Assembly: GCF_022414535.1 (NCBI RefSeq)
Contig: NZ_JADWYM010000006.1
Location: 62,001 to 126,000, forward strand
Reading direction: 5' to 3'
From: Streptomyces sp. MUM 2J
GTDB taxonomy: Bacteria > Actinomycetota > Actinomycetes > Streptomycetales > Streptomycetaceae
DNA length: 64,000 nt
In this document: one piece after another, positions 34,990 to 45,711 of the stretch
Position numbering within the stretch: the stretch's first letter is position 1
How the letters are laid out: every line of letters begins with the position of its first letter
Program-made: the position numbers and the translations under genes
The notes under the pieces: model-generated
The model's database searches: none
What the model was told of the DNA's origin: nothing
What the model saw: only the letters and a program-made list of their open reading frames with translations

Positions 34990-36282
34990 GTGACCGTCGT
35001 GACCGAGCCCCTCTCCGAGAACACCGCCGATGTGATCGTCGTGGGCGCGGGCCCGGCCGGATCCACGACGGCGTACCACCTGGCGCGGGCCGGGCTCGAC
35101 GTGCTCCTCTTGGAGAAGACCGAGTTCCCGCGGGAGAAGGTCTGCGGCGACGGGCTCACGCCGCGGGCCGTCAAGCAGCTCGTGGCCATGGGCATCGACG
35201 TCTCCGAGGAGGCCGGCTGGCTGCGCAACAAGGGCCTGCGGATCATCGGCGGCGGCGTGCGCCTCCAGCTGGACTGGCCGGATCTCGCCTCCTTCCCCGA
35301 CTACGGCCTGGTCCGCAAGCGCGACGACTTCGACGAACAGCTCGCCCGTCAGGCGCAGAAGGCGGGGGCGCGGCTGTACGAGCGCTGCAACGTCTCCGGC
35401 CCGATCGTCGACGACCGCACCGGCCGCATCATCGGCGTGACCGCCAAGCTCGGCGAGGAGAAGCGCCCCGTCACCTTCCACGCGCCGCTGGTGGTCGCGG
35501 CCGACGGCAACTCCACCCGCCTGTCCCTGGCGATGGGGCTGCACCGCCGCGAGGACCGCCCGATGGGCGTGGCCGTCCGGACGTACTTCACCTCCCCGCG
35601 CCACGACGACGACTACCTGGAGTCCTGGCTGGAGCTGTGGGACCGGCGCGGGCCCCAGGACCGCCTCCTGCCCGGCTACGGCTGGATCTTCGGCATGGGC
35701 GACGGCACGTCCAATGTGGGCCTGGGCGTGCTCAACACCTCCGACTCCTTCAAGGAGCTGGACTGGCGCGAGGTCCTCAAGGCCTGGTGTGCCTCCATGC
35801 CGGAGGACTGGGGCTACACGCCCGAGAACATGACCGGCCCGATCCGCGGCGCGGCCCTTCCGATGGCCTTCAACCGCAAGCCCCACTACACGCGCGGACT
35901 GCTGCTGGTCGGCGACGCGGGCGGACTGGTGAACCCCTTCAACGGCGAGGGCATCGCCTATGCCATGGAGTCCGGGCAGCTCGCCGCCGACGTCATCGTC
36001 CAGGCCCACGCGCGGGCCACGCCCGGCCAGCGCGAACTCGCCCTCCAGGGCTACCCGCGCGTCCTGAAGGACACCTACGGCGGCTACTACACCCTGGGCC
36101 GCGCCTTCGTGAAGCTCATCGGCAACCCGAAGGTCATGCAGATCGCGGCCCAGCGCGGTCTGACCCATCCGCTGCTGATGAGGTTCACGCTCAAGCTCCT
36201 GGCCAACCTCACCGACCCGACGGGCGGCGACGCCATGGACCGCATCATCAACGGACTGAGCAAGGTGGCGCCCAAGGCCTGA
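34990..36282 (+). CDS. Geranylgeranyl-reductase family FAD oxidoreductase (MenJ-like candidate)
   Basis: A 430-residue flavoprotein with an N-terminal Rossmann motif (VIVVGAGPAGSTTAYHLARAG), a KVCGDGLTPRAVK segment typical of geranylgeranyl reductases, and the second FAD motif GLLLVGDAGGLVNPFNGEGI near residue 310. The family reduces isoprenoid double bonds. In mycobacteria the homologous MenJ, encoded near menG, saturates one isoprene unit of menaquinone; Streptomyces also contain partly saturated menaquinones. Its place between menG and nuoA supports that role by inference. The GTG at 34990 is preceded by GGGGAGA. Confidence 0.8.
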   Translation: MTVVTEPLSENTADVIVVGAGPAGSTTAYHLARAGLDVLLLEKTEFPREKVCGDGLTPRAVKQLVAMGIDVSEEAGWLRNKGLRIIGGGVRLQLDWPDLASFPDYGLVRKRDDFDEQLARQAQKAGARLYERCNVSGPIVDDRTGRIIGVTAKLGEEKRPVTFHAPLVVAADGNSTRLSLAMGLHRREDRPMGVAVRTYFTSPRHDDDYLESWLELWDRRGPQDRLLPGYGWIFGMGDGTSNVGLGVLNTSDSFKELDWREVLKAWCASMPEDWGYTPENMTGPIRGAALPMAFNRKPHYTRGLLLVGDAGGLVNPFNGEGIAYAMESGQLAADVIVQAHARATPGQRELALQGYPRVLKDTYGGYYTLGRAFVKLIGNPKVMQIAAQRGLTHPLLMRFTLKLLANLTDPTGGDAMDRIINGLSKVAPKA

Positions 36283-36314
36283 GCCCGGTACGCGGCTTGG
36301 GGGAGAGCCGACGA

Positions 36315-36343
36315 GGGCCGCAGCCCCCGAGCGGCTGCGGCCC
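36315..36343. terminator. Hairpin after the flavoprotein gene
   Basis: GGGCCGCAGCC and GGCTGCGGCCC are perfect 11-bp arms around a 7-base loop, 33 bases after the stop and before the opposing NlpC gene end. Confidence 0.7.
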
Positions 36344-36396
36344 TTCGCCGTACCCCGGTGATGCCCGCCCCGTCGCGCACGGGGCGGGGACGTGCG

Positions 36397-37218
36397 TCAG
36401 AGCACCCGCACCGCTCCCGACGGCGGGTCGTACGACAGCGGCTTCTCGACCACACCCGACGACGGGTTCTGCGCGCCGACGAACATGCCGCCGCCGACGT
36501 ACACCGCCACGTGGTACGCGCTGCCCGCGCCGCCCCAGTAGAGGATGTCGCCCGGCTGAAGGTTGTTCAGCGACACCTGCGTGCCGGCGGTGGACTGGGA
36601 CTGGGAGACCCGCGGCAGGTCGACGCCGACCTGCTTGAAGGCCGCCTGGACGAGTCCCGAGCAGTCCCAGGAGCTGGGGCCGGTGCCGCCGGAGACATAG
36701 GCGTCACCGACCTGCGCCTTCACGAAGGCGACCACCGTGGCGGCCGAACCCGTGGCCGTCGACGCGCTCGTGGAGGCGGTGGAGGCACTGGGGGCCGCGG
36801 GGGCGGCGAGGGTGGCCCGCCCGCTGCTGCGCGAGGCCCGCTCGGCGGCGACCCTGCGGGCGTCCTCCTCGGCCTTCTTCTTGGCCTCGGCCTCCTTCTT
36901 CTTGGCCTCGGCGAGGTTCTTCTCGGCCTGCTGCGCGGCCTTCGCCGCGGCTGCGTCCCGCTCCGCCTGCAGCTCGAAGTTGGCGGCGGCCAGCTGCGTG
37001 GCCTCCGCGGACTGGGCGACCTGGGCGGACAGGTCGGCCGTCAGGGTCGGCAGTTCGAGGGTCTGCGTCGTCTCGGACTCGGCGGCGCTCGCCGAAGCGG
37101 ACGCACCGGCCACTGCCAGGGTGCTGAGGACGCCACCGGCAACTCCGGCCCGCATCGCGATCTTCGACGCGCTGCGGCGGGGCTTCCGGTGGCTGCGTAT
37201 GTGAGCGGTGTGGGACAT
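36397..37218 (-). CDS. Secreted NlpC/P60 (C40) peptidase
   Basis: From ATG 37218 the product is 273 residues. It has a Sec-type signal (HRKPRRSASKIAMRAG then a hydrophobic stretch to ASASA), an Ala/Lys/Glu-rich coiled coil at about residues 55-130, and a C-terminal NlpC/P60 domain with catalytic Cys in SSWDCSGLV and His in YHVAVYVG. The domain hydrolyses D-Glu-diaminopimelate peptide bonds in the cell wall. In-frame starts at 37248 and 37275 exist but would lengthen the signal peptide. A hairpin lies at 37257-37281 just upstream. Confidence 0.9.
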   Translation of the reverse strand: MSHTAHIRSHRKPRRSASKIAMRAGVAGGVLSTLAVAGASASASAAESETTQTLELPTLTADLSAQVAQSAEATQLAAANFELQAERDAAAAKAAQQAEKNLAEAKKKEAEAKKKAEEDARRVAAERASRSSGRATLAAPAAPSASTASTSASTATGSAATVVAFVKAQVGDAYVSGGTGPSSWDCSGLVQAAFKQVGVDLPRVSQSQSTAGTQVSLNNLQPGDILYWGGAGSAYHVAVYVGGGMFVGAQNPSSGVVEKPLSYDPPSGAVRVL

Positions 37219-37256
37219 GGCTACAACGGGTATCAGGGGCTCCTCCATACCTTCAA

Positions 37257-37281
37257 GCAACGTGTGGTGCGCCACAGTTGC
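37257..37281 (-). promoter_or_regulatory. Hairpin in the leader of the NlpC/P60 gene
   Basis: GCAAC and TGTGG pair with CCACA and GTTGC around a 4-base loop, with one bulged base. It lies 39-63 bases before the chosen ATG and may influence translation or start-site choice. The sequence does not match the ydaO riboswitch that many actinobacterial wall hydrolase genes carry. Confidence 0.45.
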
Positions 37282-37476
37282 TCAACGGAAGCCCCGAATC
37301 CCGGGCGTGTTGTTTCTTATTGACGTCGTAACGGACATTGCGGACGTCCGCCAACACGCCTTTGATCACGTACTTTCGCCATTACGCCCGAAATGCCCCT
37401 CAACTACCACCGGTTGGGGTCGATGGCCAAGCCCGGTTCTCATGGGTCTCTCATCGATGTGGCCGAGGTCACGGAA

Positions 37477-37530
37477 CGGTCACCACTCCGGCCGCGTCCC
37501 GCGTGCGAGGTGCGGCCGGAGTGGTGACCG
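37477..37530. repeat. 19-bp perfect inverted repeat between nlpC-type gene and nuoA
   Basis: Arms CGGTCACCACTCCGGCCGC (37477-37495) and its exact complement (37512-37530) flank a 16-base loop. The element lies in a 766-bp gap (37219-37984) between divergently transcribed genes, so it is not at the end of any recognised gene. The rest of the gap holds a 14-bp palindrome (37555-37568), two GTGAACGCGT repeats and the nuo promoter, and no supported gene. Confidence 0.75.
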
Positions 37531-37859
37531 GATCGCGCCCGCCGGACTTCGTGAACGCGTGCACGCGTCCACATCGACCCACCCGGCTCCCCCTGACGTG
37601 TGAACGCGTCCTCTATCAAGGCACCGCATCCAGCACCAATTTGCATGCAGCGGAACTCTCTTGATATGGAGACGAACCCTCTGAGCTGCCATGACGAGCG
37701 AAAATGTCACCTCTGGTGATCACTCGGACGCTTCCTGTGCGAAGATCACCGCTCATCCGACTTCATGATCCTTCGTCAGGTGGTGGAGATCACAAAGCTC
37801 GTGCAATACCCCGTGTCGCAGATCACAGACCTGCGGGCATAAGATGCACGCGGTTGGGC

Positions 37860-37877
37860 TTGTGACCTGCTTCACAT
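37860..37877 (+). promoter_or_regulatory. Rex-type operator in nuo promoter region
   Basis: TTGTGA-CCTGC-TTCACA-T matches the Rex operator consensus (TTGTGAA-N4-TTCACAA) at all conserved positions except two. It also fits the CRP pattern TGTGA-N6-TCACA. A -10-like TAAGAT at 37840-37845 would start transcription near 37851, placing the operator just downstream, a repressing position. Rex is an NADH/NAD+ sensor reported to control nuo in S. coelicolor. Confidence 0.65.
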
Positions 37878-37984
37878 GTTCTCGATCTTCGCCGGGGCGG
37901 GCGGGGTTCGAGGGGCTGACGAGGCAGGTGTGAGCCCGATGCAAACCGCCAGCAGTCAGTGCCGACTGAGAGGAGCGAGGAGCG

Positions 37985-38344
37985 GTGAACGCGTATGCGC
38001 CCATCCTCGTACTGGGAGCCCTCGGGGCAGGCTTTGCGATCTTCTCCGTGGTCATGGCCACGCTGATCGGTCCGAAGCGGTACAACCGCGCCAAGCTCGA
38101 AGCCTACGAGTGCGGTATCGAGCCGACCCCCACGCCGGCCGGCGGCGGGCGCTTCCCCATCAAGTACTACCTGACGGCGATGCTCTTCATCGTCTTCGAC
38201 ATCGAGATCGTCTTCCTCTACCCGTGGGCCGTCACCTTCGACGCCCTGGGTGTGTTCGGGCTCGTGGAGATGTTGCTCTTCGTGCTCACCGTCTTCGTCG
38301 CCTACGCCTACGTGTGGCGGCGCGGCGGCCTGGAATGGGACTGA
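37985..38344 (+). CDS. nuoA: NADH-quinone oxidoreductase subunit A
   Basis: The 119-residue membrane subunit of respiratory complex I has three helices and the conserved acidic loop [23 protein letters not shown], part of the quinone-channel gating region. First gene of a complete 14-gene operon in which nearly every junction overlaps. The GTG at 37985 follows AGGAGCGAGGAG, a strong ribosome binding site. The operon probably begins at the promoter near 37840 under Rex control. Confidence 0.97.
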   Translation: MNAYAPILVLGALGAGFAIFSVVMATLIGPKRYNRAKLEAYECGIEPTPTPAGGGRFPIKYYLTAMLFIVFDIEIVFLYPWAVTFDALGVFGLVEMLLFVLTVFVAYAYVWRRGGLEWD

Positions 38345-38357
38345 GGGGCCTTACGAC

Positions 38358-38908
<551 letters not shown>

Positions 38909-38912
<4 letters not shown>

Positions 38913-39649
38913 GTGACGCCCAAGGCAACGGGGTCAACCCCGAGAAGGACCTCAGCGCGTCGAACCTGCCGGGCCAGCGCGGCCAGGGCGGCGAGGAGAT
39001 CCGCGTCCAGCGCGGCATGTTCGGAGCCGCGGGCGGCGGCGACACCTCGGGCTACGGCGGGCTGGTCCGCTCGGTCAGGCTGCCGGGACCGGCGAGCCGG
39101 CCCTACGGCGGCTGGTTCGACGAGGTCGCCGACGAACTCGAGGGCGCACTGGAGGAGCAGGGCCTGCTCGCCGGCAACGCCATCGAGAAGACGGTCGTCG
39201 ACCGCGACGAACTCACCTTCCACATCGAACGCGAGCACCTCGTCCGCGTCGCCCGCACCCTGCGCGACGACCCGGCCCTGCGCTTCGAACTGTGCACCGG
39301 CGTCAGCGGCGTCCACTACCCGCACGACAAGGGCCGCGAGCTGCACGCCGTCTACCACCTGCGCTCGATCACCCACAACCGGCTCATCCGCCTGGAAGTC
39401 AGCGCCCCCGACAGCGACCCGCGCATCCCGTCGCTGTGCTCCGTCTATCCGACGAACGACTGGCACGAGCGCGAGACCTACGACTTCTTCGGCATCGTCT
39501 TCGACGGTCATCCGGCCCTGACGCGGATCATGATGCCGGACGACTGGCAGGGCCACCCGCAGCGCAAGGACTACCCCCTCGGCGGCATCGCCGTCGAGTA
39601 CAAGGGCGCCCAGATCCCGGCTCCGGACCAGCGGAGGTCGTACTCGTGA
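38909..39649 (+). CDS. nuoC: NADH-quinone oxidoreductase subunit C
   Basis: A 246-residue peripheral-arm subunit of complex I, separate from NuoD here and not fused as in E. coli. The 30-kDa subunit signature is seen in [20 protein letters not shown] and, more strongly, in the [16 protein letters not shown] motif. About 60 N-terminal residues are polar and Gly/Gln rich before the domain begins. The GTG at 38909 overlaps the nuoB stop by 4 bases, and the nuoD GTG overlaps its own stop. Confidence 0.96.
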
Positions 39650-40995
39650 GCACTTCCCACGCATCCGACGCCCCGGCGGCCTCCGCCGCCTCGGCACGCG
39701 AGACCACCGAGGGCACCGTCTACACGGTCACCGGCGGCGACTGGGACGAGGTCGTCCAGTCCGCGGCCCGTGCCGACGACGAACGCATCGTCGTCAACAT
39801 GGGTCCGCAGCATCCGTCCACCCACGGGGTGCTGCGCCTGATCCTGGAGATCGAGGGCGAGACGGTCACCGAGGCCCGCTGCGGTATCGGCTACCTCCAC
39901 ACCGGCATCGAGAAGAACCTCGAGTACCGGACCTGGACGCAGGGCACCACGTTCGTGACGCGCATGGACTACCTGACGTCCTTCTTCAACGAGACCGCCT
40001 ACTGCCTCGCCGTCGAGAGGCTCCTCGGCATCGAGGACGACATCACCGAACGGGCAAAGATCATCCGGGTGCTCCTGATGGAGCTGAACCGGTTGTCCTC
40101 CCACCTGGTGTGCATCGCCACCGGCGGCATGGAGCTCGGCGCGACCACGATCATGATCTACGGGTTCCGTGACCGCGAGATGATCCTGGACCTCTACGAG
40201 CTCATCACCGGCCTGCGGATGAACCACGCGTACATCCGTCCCGGTGGACTCGCCCAGGATCTGCCGCCCGGTGCGGTCGACCAGATCCGCGAGTTCGTCA
40301 AGAAGATGAAGAAGAACCTCCCGGAGTACGACAAGCTCGCCACCGGGAACCCCATCTTCAAGGCCCGCATGCAGGACATCGGCTACCTCGACCTGGCCGG
40401 CTGCATGGCCCTCGGCGCCACGGGACCCATCCTGCGCGCCACCGGCCTGCCGCACGACCTGCGCAAGTCCCAGCCGTACTGCGACTACGAGACGTACGAC
40501 TTCGACGTCCCGACCGCCGACAGCTGCGACTCCTACGGCCGCTTCCTGATCCGCCTGGAGGAGATGCGCCAGTCGCTCCGGATCGTCGAGCAGTGCCTGG
40601 ACCGGCTCCAGCCCGGCCCGGTCATGGTCGCCGACAAGAAGATCGCCTGGCCCGCCCAGCTCGCCCTGGGACCCGACGGGCTCGGCAACTCCCTCGACCA
40701 CATCAAGAAGATCATGGGCACCTCCATGGAGGCCCTGATCCACCACTTCAAGCTGGTGACCGAGGGTTTCCGCGTACCGCCGGGACAGGCGTACGCGGCG
40801 GTCGAGTCGCCCAAGGGCGAGCTCGGCGTGCACGCCGTCTCCGACGGCGGCACCCGTCCCTACCGGGTCCACTTCCGCGACCCGTCCTTCACCAACCTGC
40901 AAGCCATGGCGGCGATGTGCGAGGGCGGCCAGGTCGCCGACGTCATCGTCGCCGTCGCGTCCATCGACCCCGTGATGGGAGGCGTCGACCGGTGA
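39646..40995 (+). CDS. nuoD: NADH-quinone oxidoreductase subunit D
   Basis: The 449-residue 49-kDa subunit forms the quinone pocket with NuoB. Visible signatures are [15 protein letters not shown] near residue 50, the [16 protein letters not shown] quinone-side loop, MNRLSSHL and the C-terminal MGGVDR end. A roughly 40-residue Ala/Ser/Thr-rich N-terminal extension precedes the conserved domain. The GTG at 39646 overlaps the nuoC stop, and its own TGA overlaps the nuoE GTG. Confidence 0.97.
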   Translation: MSTSHASDAPAASAASARETTEGTVYTVTGGDWDEVVQSAARADDERIVVNMGPQHPSTHGVLRLILEIEGETVTEARCGIGYLHTGIEKNLEYRTWTQGTTFVTRMDYLTSFFNETAYCLAVERLLGIEDDITERAKIIRVLLMELNRLSSHLVCIATGGMELGATTIMIYGFRDREMILDLYELITGLRMNHAYIRPGGLAQDLPPGAVDQIREFVKKMKKNLPEYDKLATGNPIFKARMQDIGYLDLAGCMALGATGPILRATGLPHDLRKSQPYCDYETYDFDVPTADSCDSYGRFLIRLEEMRQSLRIVEQCLDRLQPGPVMVADKKIAWPAQLALGPDGLGNSLDHIKKIMGTSMEALIHHFKLVTEGFRVPPGQAYAAVESPKGELGVHAVSDGGTRPYRVHFRDPSFTNLQAMAAMCEGGQVADVIVAVASIDPVMGGVDR

Positions 40996-41864
40996 CCACC
41001 TCTTCCTCCGAGCGTGGCGTCAGCCTGGGCATGCCCGAGCTGCCCGCGCCCGCGTATCCGGACGACGTCCGGGCCCGGCTGGAGTCGGACGCGCGGGAGA
41101 TCATCTCCCGCTACCCCGACTCCCGCTCCGCGCTCCTTCCGCTGCTGCACCTGGTGCAGTCCGAGGAGGGGCACGTCACCCGCACCGGGATGCAGTTCTG
41201 CGCGGACGTCCTCGACCTGACCACGGCCGAGGTCACCGCGGTCGCCACCTTCTACACCATGTACCGGCGCAGGCCGAGCGGCGACTACCAGGTCGGCGTC
41301 TGCACCAACACCCTGTGCGCGGTGATGGGCGGCGACGCGATCTTCGAGGAACTCCAGGAGCACCTCGGCGTCGGCAACGGCGAGACGACCGGCGACGGCA
41401 AGGTCACCCTGGAGCACATCGAGTGCAACGCGGCCTGCGACTACGCACCGGTCGTGATGGTCAACTGGGAGTTCTTCGACAACCAGACCCCCGACAGCGC
41501 CAGGCGCCTCGTCGACGACCTGCGGGCCGGAGTGCCCGTGGCGCCGACGCGCGGAGCACGGCTGTGCACCTTCAAGGAGACCGCGCGGATCCTGGCCGGC
41601 TTCCCCGACGAGCGGCCCGGCGCGGTCGAGGAGAGCGGCAGCGCGGGACCTGCGTCACTGGCGGGCCTGCGCCTGGCGAAGGGGGAGACCGCACCCGCGC
41701 GCGTGGTCCACCCGCGCGACGGTGGACCGCACGAGGAGCCGCACGACCGGAAGGCGCACGAGCCGTCGCCGGTCGAGCACCCGAGTTCTCCCGAGGCGCC
41801 GCGGGACACCTCCGCATCCGACCCGTCCCACCCGGCCGGGCCTGCCGCCGAGGAGGGGGAGTGA
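40992..41864 (+). CDS. nuoE: NADH-quinone oxidoreductase subunit E with long C-terminal tail
   Basis: A 24-kDa-type subunit of 290 residues, longer than typical (about 160-240). The thioredoxin-like domain binds the [2Fe-2S] cluster N1a through Cys104, Cys109, Cys145 and Cys149 (CTNTLC and CNAAC). From about residue 215 onward the sequence is Pro/Glu/His/Ala-rich with no predicted structure. The GTG at 40992 overlaps the nuoD stop. It pairs with NuoF at the NADH end of complex I. Confidence 0.96.
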   Translation: MTTSSSERGVSLGMPELPAPAYPDDVRARLESDAREIISRYPDSRSALLPLLHLVQSEEGHVTRTGMQFCADVLDLTTAEVTAVATFYTMYRRRPSGDYQVGVCTNTLCAVMGGDAIFEELQEHLGVGNGETTGDGKVTLEHIECNAACDYAPVVMVNWEFFDNQTPDSARRLVDDLRAGVPVAPTRGARLCTFKETARILAGFPDERPGAVEESGSAGPASLAGLRLAKGETAPARVVHPRDGGPHEEPHDRKAHEPSPVEHPSSPEAPRDTSASDPSHPAGPAAEEGE

Positions 41865-43210
41865 TGACCTTGGCACCCGAACTGAAGGACACGGGCCCCG
41901 AGAAGCTCCTCTCACCCGTGCTGTCGGCCTTCTGGGACGACGACCGGTCCTGGACGCTGGACGTCTACCGGAGGCACGAGGGGTACGAGGGGCTCCGCAA
42001 GGCGCTCGCCATGTCGCCGGACGACGTGATCGCGTACGTCAAGGACTCCGGTCTGCGCGGGCGCGGCGGCGCGGGATTCCCGACGGGAATGAAGTGGCAG
42101 TTCATTCCCCAGGGGGATGGAAAGCCGCACTATCTTGTTGTCAACGCCGACGAATCGGAGCCCGGGACCTGCAAGGACATCCCGCTCCTCTTCGCGAACC
42201 CGCACAGCCTCATCGAGGGCATCGTCATCGCGTGCCACGCCATCAGGTCGTCGCACGCGTTCATCTACCTGCGGGGTGAAGTCGTCCCCATTCTGCGGCG
42301 GTTGCACGAGGCCGTGCGCGAGGCCCACGCGGCGGGATACCTCGGCAGCAACATCCTCGGCAGCGGACTCGACCTCGAACTCACTGTGCACGCGGGTGCG
42401 GGCGCGTACATCTGCGGTGAGGAGACCGCACTGCTGGACTCGCTCGAAGGCCGACGCGGCCAGCCGCGGCTGCGTCCCCCCTTCCCTGCCGTCGCGGGCC
42501 TCTACGCGTGCCCCACTGTGGTGAACAACGTCGAGTCGATCGCGTCGGTTCCCGCCATCATGAAGAACGGCAGGGAATGGTTCAGGTCGATGGGCAGCGA
42601 GAAGTCCCCGGGCTTCACGCTCTACTCGCTCAGCGGCCACGTCGCCACCCCCGGCCAGTACGAGGCCCCCCTCGGCGTCACGCTCCGCCAGCTGCTCGAC
42701 ATGAGCGGCGGCATGCGGCCGGGCCACCGCCTGAAGTTCTGGACGCCGGGCGGTTCCTCGACACCGATGTTCACCGACGAGCACCTCGACGTCCCCCTCG
42801 ACTACGAAGGCGTGGGCGCCGCCGGTTCCATGCTCGGCACCAAGGCCCTGCAGTGCTTCGACGAGACCACCTGCGTCGTCCGCGCCGTGACCCGGTGGAC
42901 CGAGTTCTACGCCCACGAGTCCTGCGGCAAGTGCACGCCCTGCCGCGAAGGCACCTACTGGCTGGTGCAGCTGCTGCGGGACATCGAGGCGGGCAAGGGC
43001 GCGACGAGCGACCTCGACAAGCTCGCCGACATCGCCGACAACATCAACGGCAAGTCGTTCTGCGCCCTCGGCGACGGCGCCGCCTCGCCGATCTTCTCCT
43101 CGCTGAAGTACTTCCGCGAGGAGTACGAGCAGCACATCACGGGCCGCGGCTGCCCCTTCGACCCCGCCCGGTCGACGGCCTGGGCCGACCGCACGGAGGT
43201 GAACGCATGA
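41864..43210 (+). CDS. nuoF: NADH-quinone oxidoreductase subunit F
   Basis: The 448-residue 51-kDa subunit holds FMN, the NADH site and cluster N3. [13 protein letters not shown] (residues 66-78) is the FMN/NADH glycine-rich loop, [19 protein letters not shown] is the FMN-binding segment, and [15 protein letters not shown] gives three of the N3 cysteines. The ATG at 41864 shares a base with the nuoE stop (TGATG) and follows AGGAGGGGG; the GTG at 41861 is an in-frame alternative. A patch near 42090-42165 uses several codons that are rare in the rest of the operon. Confidence 0.97.
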   Translation: MTLAPELKDTGPEKLLSPVLSAFWDDDRSWTLDVYRRHEGYEGLRKALAMSPDDVIAYVKDSGLRGRGGAGFPTGMKWQFIPQGDGKPHYLVVNADESEPGTCKDIPLLFANPHSLIEGIVIACHAIRSSHAFIYLRGEVVPILRRLHEAVREAHAAGYLGSNILGSGLDLELTVHAGAGAYICGEETALLDSLEGRRGQPRLRPPFPAVAGLYACPTVVNNVESIASVPAIMKNGREWFRSMGSEKSPGFTLYSLSGHVATPGQYEAPLGVTLRQLLDMSGGMRPGHRLKFWTPGGSSTPMFTDEHLDVPLDYEGVGAAGSMLGTKALQCFDETTCVVRAVTRWTEFYAHESCGKCTPCREGTYWLVQLLRDIEAGKGATSDLDKLADIADNINGKSFCALGDGAASPIFSSLKYFREEYEQHITGRGCPFDPARSTAWADRTEVNA

Positions 43211-45711
43211 CCGTGACCACCAGCGCTCCCTCGAACGGAGGAGGGGCGGCGGTCCCGCCGGAAGATCTCGTGACGCTGACGATCGACGGCATCGAGATCA
43301 GCGTGCCCAAGGGCACCCTGGTCATCCGGGCCGCGGAGGAACTCGGCATCGAGATCCCCCGGTTCTGCGACCATCCGCTCCTCGATCCGGCCGGTGCCTG
43401 CCGGCAGTGCATCGTCGAGGTCGAGGGCCAGCGCAAGCCCATGGCCTCCTGCACCATCACCTGCACCGACGGGATGGTGGTCAGGACCCAGCTCACCTCG
43501 CCGGTCGCCGAGAAGGCCCAGAAGGGGGTGATGGAGCTCCTGCTCATCAACCACCCCCTGGACTGCCCGGTCTGCGACAAGGGCGGCGAGTGCCCGCTGC
43601 AGAACCAGGCGATGTCCCACGGACAGGCCGATTCCCGCTTCGAGGGCCGCAAGCGCACGTACGAGAAGCCGGTCCCCATCTCCACACAGGTCCTGCTCGA
43701 TCGCGAACGCTGCGTGCTGTGCGCGCGCTGCACCCGCTTCTCCCAGCAGATCGCGGGCGACCCGATGATCGAACTGGTCGAGCGGGGTGCGCTCCAGCAG
43801 GTCGGCACCGGCGAGGGCGATCCCTTCGAGTCGTACTTCTCCGGCAACACCATCCAGATCTGCCCGGTCGGCGCGCTCACCTCCGCGGCATATCGTTTCC
43901 GCTCCCGCCCCTTCGACCTCGTCTCCTCGCCGTCCGTGTGCGAGCACTGCTCCGGCGGGTGCGCCACGCGCACCGACCACCGGCGTGGCAAGGTCATGCG
44001 GCGGCTCGCCGCGAACGACCCCGAGGTCAACGAGGAGTGGATCTGCGACAAGGGCAGGTTCGCGTTCCGTTACGCCCAGCAGAAGGACCGTCTCGTCACG
44101 CCCCTGGTGCGCAACGCCGAGGGCGAGCTGGAGCCGGCGTCCTGGCCGGAGGCGCTGCGGATCGCCGCGCAGGGACTGCTCGCCTCCCGCGGCCGGACCG
44201 GTGTCCTCACCGGCGGGCGGCTCACCGTCGAGGACGCCTACGCCTACAGCAAGTTCGCGCGCGTGGCGCTCGACACCAACGACATCGACTTCCGCGCGCG
44301 CGTGCACAGCAGCGAGGAGGCCGACTTCCTCGCCGCCCGCGTCGCCGGCCGCGGGAGGGACGTCGACGGCACGGGCACCACCTTCGCCTCGCTGGAGAAG
44401 GCCCCGGCGGTGCTGCTGGTCGGGTTCGAGTCCGAGGAGGAGGCGCCCGGCGTCTTCCTGCGGCTGCGCAAGGCGTGGCGCAAGCACGGGCAGAGGGTGT
44501 TCGCCCTGGCGACCCACGCGACGCGCGGGCTGCACAAGACGGGCGGCACGCTGCTGCCGGCAGCCCCCGGCACCGAGACCGAGTGGCTGGACGCCCTCGC
44601 CAGCGGTGTCGGCCTGGAGGACTCCGGCACCGGCGCGGCCGACGCACTGCGCGCCGAGGGCGCGGTCATCGTCGTCGGTGAGCGGATGGCCGGGGTGGCC
44701 GGTGGGCTCACCGCCGTGCTGCGCGCCGCGTCCGCGACCGGTGCCGATCTGGTGTGGGTCCCCCGGCGGTCCGGGGAGCGCGGCGCCGTCGAGGTGGGTG
44801 CGCTGCCGTCGCTGCTGCCGGGCGGGCGCCCGGCCACCGACCCCCGCGCGCGCGAGGAGGTCGCCGCGGCCTGGGGCGTCGCCGAACTGCCGCACCGCTA
44901 CGGCCGCGACACCGGCCAGATCGTCGAGGCCGCCGCAGGCGGCGAACTGCAGGCACTGGTCGTCGCCGGGGTCGAGGTCGCCGACCTGCCGGATCCGGCA
45001 CGCGCGCGTGCCGCGCTGCGCGAGGTCGGCTTCCTGGTCTCGCTGGAGCTGCGGCCCAGCGAGGTCAGCGAGCTCGCCGATGTCGTCCTGCCCGTCGCCG
45101 CGGTCGCCGAGAAGGCCGGCACCTTCCTCAATTGGGAAGGCAGGGCCCGCTTCTTCGAAGCCGCGCTGAAGCCCGACCAGATGACCCGCCGCCTGGCGCC
45201 CACCGACGCCCGTGTGCTGCAGATGCTGGCCGACGCCATGGACGTCCACCTCGGTCTGCCGGACCTGGGAACCGCCCGCGCGGAACTGGACCGGCTCGGT
45301 GCCTGGGACGGACCGCGCGCCAGCGAGCCGAGGGAGACGGCGCTGCCGCTGCCGCGGCCCGCCGCCGGAGAGGCCGTCCTCGCCGGTCACCGCCTCCTGC
45401 TCGACCAGGGTGTTCTGCAGGAGGGGGACGAGGCGCTCGCCGGGACCCGGCACGCGGCACGCGCGCGCGTGTCGGCCGCGACCGCCGCCGAGGCGGGCGT
45501 CCGGGACGGCGACGTCATCGCGGTGAGCGGCCCCGCCGGGTCCGTCGCGCTGCCGTTGCAGGTGACCGAGATGCCCGACCGGGTGGTCTGGCTTCCGCTG
45601 AACTCCGTCGGTGGCGGTGTCGCCTCCGACGTCGGGGTGCCGCCCGGCTCCCTCGTCCGCATCGGCCCGGCCGCATCCGCCGCCGACGCCCCCCAGGAGG
45701 TGGAGGCATGA
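43207..45711 (+). CDS. nuoG: NADH-quinone oxidoreductase subunit G
   Basis: An 834-residue iron-sulfur subunit of complex I. The N-terminal [2Fe-2S] uses Cys54, Cys65, Cys68 and Cys82; the His-ligated N5 uses His116, Cys120, Cys123 and Cys129; N4 uses Cys169, Cys172, Cys175 and Cys219; and the extra N7 cluster, found only in some bacteria, uses Cys245, Cys248, Cys252 and Cys280. The C-terminal part is a molybdopterin-oxidoreductase-like domain without cofactor. The ATG at 43207 overlaps the nuoF stop (ATGA), and the nuoH ATG overlaps its end. Confidence 0.97.
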   Translation: MTVTTSAPSNGGGAAVPPEDLVTLTIDGIEISVPKGTLVIRAAEELGIEIPRFCDHPLLDPAGACRQCIVEVEGQRKPMASCTITCTDGMVVRTQLTSPVAEKAQKGVMELLLINHPLDCPVCDKGGECPLQNQAMSHGQADSRFEGRKRTYEKPVPISTQVLLDRERCVLCARCTRFSQQIAGDPMIELVERGALQQVGTGEGDPFESYFSGNTIQICPVGALTSAAYRFRSRPFDLVSSPSVCEHCSGGCATRTDHRRGKVMRRLAANDPEVNEEWICDKGRFAFRYAQQKDRLVTPLVRNAEGELEPASWPEALRIAAQGLLASRGRTGVLTGGRLTVEDAYAYSKFARVALDTNDIDFRARVHSSEEADFLAARVAGRGRDVDGTGTTFASLEKAPAVLLVGFESEEEAPGVFLRLRKAWRKHGQRVFALATHATRGLHKTGGTLLPAAPGTETEWLDALASGVGLEDSGTGAADALRAEGAVIVVGERMAGVAGGLTAVLRAASATGADLVWVPRRSGERGAVEVGALPSLLPGGRPATDPRAREEVAAAWGVAELPHRYGRDTGQIVEAAAGGELQALVVAGVEVADLPDPARARAALREVGFLVSLELRPSEVSELADVVLPVAAVAEKAGTFLNWEGRARFFEAALKPDQMTRRLAPTDARVLQMLADAMDVHLGLPDLGTARAELDRLGAWDGPRASEPRETALPLPRPAAGEAVLAGHRLLLDQGVLQEGDEALAGTRHAARARVSAATAAEAGVRDGDVIAVSGPAGSVALPLQVTEMPDRVVWLPLNSVGGGVASDVGVPPGSLVRIGPAASAADAPQEVEA

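Noticed and set aside
37477-37530. The 19-bp inverted repeat as an intrinsic terminator
   Set aside because: Neither flanking gene is transcribed toward it; both start on the outside of the gap and run away from it.
37219-37700. A ydaO-type riboswitch upstream of the NlpC/P60 gene
   Set aside because: Many actinobacterial wall hydrolase genes have one, but the conserved core seen at the right end of the window is absent here; only a simple hairpin is present.
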